Assembly: GCA_964639525.1 (NCBI GenBank)
Contig: CAZXDS010000195.1
Coordinates: 1-6,223, forward strand
DNA length: 6,223 nucleotides
Source: CAZXDS01 sp964639525
GTDB lineage: Bacteria; Bacteroidota; Ignavibacteria; Ignavibacteriales; Melioribacteraceae
Direction: 5' to 3'
Part shown: positions 5,667 through 6,223 of the stretch, piece after piece
How the letters are laid out: every line of letters begins with the position of its first letter
Position numbering within the stretch: position 1 is the first letter of the stretch
Translations under genes and position numbers: made by a program
The notes under the pieces: generated by a model
What the model saw: the letters and a program-made list of their open reading frames with translations, nothing else
What the model was told of the DNA's origin: nothing
Database searches by the model: none

Positions 5667-6071
5667 TTAATTTTTTTCGCACAGCTCAGTTAAAACTCCG
5701 CCGGTTGATTTTGGGTGCAAAAAAGCTATTTGTAGTTGTTCCGCACCGTTGCGTGCTTGCTTGTCAATTAATTTGATATTTTTTTCTTCCGCTTCCAAAA
5801 GAGATTTTTTAATGTTATTAACGGCATAGGCAATATGATGAATTCCTTCGCCTCTTTTTTCAATAAATTTTGAAATAGAACTTTCATTGTCAGTAGCTTC
5901 CAATAGTTCAATTTTAGTCTCCCCAACTTGAAGAAAAGCTGTTCTAACTTTTTGATCTTTCACTTCCTCAATTGCGTAGCATTTCAAACCCAAAACTCCC
6001 TCATAGTATTTAAGAGCTTTTTCAATATTTTTTACTGCTATGCCTATATGTTCGATTTTATTTATTTCCAC
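5667..6071 (-). CDS. mce: Methylmalonyl-CoA epimerase (glyoxalase/VOC fold)
   Basis: This 134-residue cytoplasmic enzyme interconverts (R)- and (S)-methylmalonyl-CoA, linking methylmalonyl-CoA mutase to the decarboxylase downstream. The single-chain VOC fold shows its two beta-alpha modules: IEHIGIAVKNIEKALKYYEG at 6-25 and GIHHIAYAVNNI at 76-87. It ends in the family signature AFLHPKSTGGVLTELCE (116-132). Likely metal ligands are His8, His79 and Glu129, with Glu55 in KIELLEA the probable fourth. His79 and Glu129 are 50 residues apart, as are the equivalent pair in the Propionibacterium enzyme. The length is normal for the family. The start codon is GTG (6069-6071), supported by GGAAGGA seven bases upstream and by alignment of the short N-terminus before HIGIAV. 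It is the first gene of the operon in this window. Placing it directly before mmdA ties the pump to the succinate-propionate route rather than to oxaloacetate or glutaconyl-CoA. Confidence 0.94.
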   Translation of the reverse strand: MEINKIEHIGIAVKNIEKALKYYEGVLGLKCYAIEEVKDQKVRTAFLQVGETKIELLEATDNESSISKFIEKRGEGIHHIAYAVNNIKKSLLEAEEKNIKLIDKQARNGAEQLQIAFLHPKSTGGVLTELCEKN

Positions 6072-6078
6072 AAAAAAA

Positions 6079-6085
6079 TCCTTCC
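6079..6085 (-). promoter_or_regulatory. Ribosome-binding site deciding the GTG start of mce
   Basis: GGAAGGA on the minus strand lies seven T residues before the GTG at 6071. No in-frame ATG nearby fits the conserved N-terminus, so this strong site decides the unusual start codon. Confidence 0.75.
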
Positions 6086-6223
6086 GTTTTCAAAAAAGAT
6101 TTCTTAGTCAAAATGTGTGCCGTAATACTTTTCTTCATTTATTTGCTATTTATATAATAAATTAAAATTGAAAGTTTAATTTTCTTTTTAGAATCAAGAT
6201 TGTTTTCTTAATAGTAGGAAAAA
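6086..6223 (-). promoter_or_regulatory. Upstream region of the mce-mmdADCB operon, probable promoter area
   Basis: This AT-rich stretch precedes the first gene of the operon. On the minus strand it contains TATAAA (6149-6154) within a TTATTATATAAAT run, which could serve as a -10 box about 70 bases before the mce start. I see no -35 box at the right distance and no clear operator. The window ends here, so an upstream gene of the same operon cannot be excluded; no coding sequence is recognisable in this piece. Confidence 0.3.

Noticed and set aside
6166..6223. Open minus-strand frame of about 19 codons entering from the right edge
   Set aside because: Too short and too AT-rich to recognise as the end of an upstream gene; other frames are closed by stops.

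Overview
The window is AT-rich bacterial DNA with two unrelated blocks that converge on each other. All genes of the long minus-strand operon have good Shine-Dalgarno sequences (AAGGAG or GGAAGGA type). The protein families and this gene order suggest an anaerobic or facultative member of the Bacteroidota/Chlorobi/Ignavibacteria sphere. The strong Shine-Dalgarno sites argue against class Bacteroidia, where such sites are usually weak. This placement is an inference, because there is no rRNA or marker gene in the window.

Positions 1-1745 (plus strand): about 290 bases of AT-rich leader precede one 484-residue gene. Its protein joins an N-terminal AbiEi-antitoxin-like winged-helix region to a C-terminal Fic (AMP-transferase) domain. 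The Fic domain has an intact HPFDDGNGRIAR active site and an intact SNYIEG self-inhibitory motif. The leader holds four direct copies of GGAAAATTAT, three of them extended to GGAAAATTATTACAA, plus a possible fifth degenerate copy. The copies start at 134, 165, 205, 236 and 277, an alternating spacing of 31/40/31/41 bases, close to whole helical turns. One copy forms half of a perfect 20-base palindrome that contains TATAAT, and the last copy runs into the start codon. Together this looks like a self-regulated, toxin-antitoxin-like single-gene unit, and it is the most interesting part of the window.

Positions 1746-2079 are intergenic. They hold a degraded REP-like element, a small hairpin and, at the right end, an intrinsic terminator that can act in both directions.

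Positions 2080-6071 (minus strand, transcribed right to left) are a compact operon: mce (methylmalonyl-CoA epimerase), mmdA (carboxyltransferase), mmdD (OadG-type membrane anchor), mmdC (biotin carrier) and mmdB (Na+-pumping membrane subunit). The last four are tightly packed, with gaps of 12 bases, a 4-base overlap and 3 bases. Together they encode a biotin-dependent sodium-translocating methylmalonyl-CoA decarboxylase. The epimerase supplies (S)-methylmalonyl-CoA. MmdA moves its carboxyl group to biotin on MmdC. MmdB decarboxylates the carboxybiotin and exports Na+, and MmdD holds the complex together. The likely pathway is succinyl-CoA to propionyl-CoA, conserving the decarboxylation energy as a sodium gradient. 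The mutase that would complete the route is not in the window, nor is a biotin carboxylase, which fits decarboxylation better than carboxylation.
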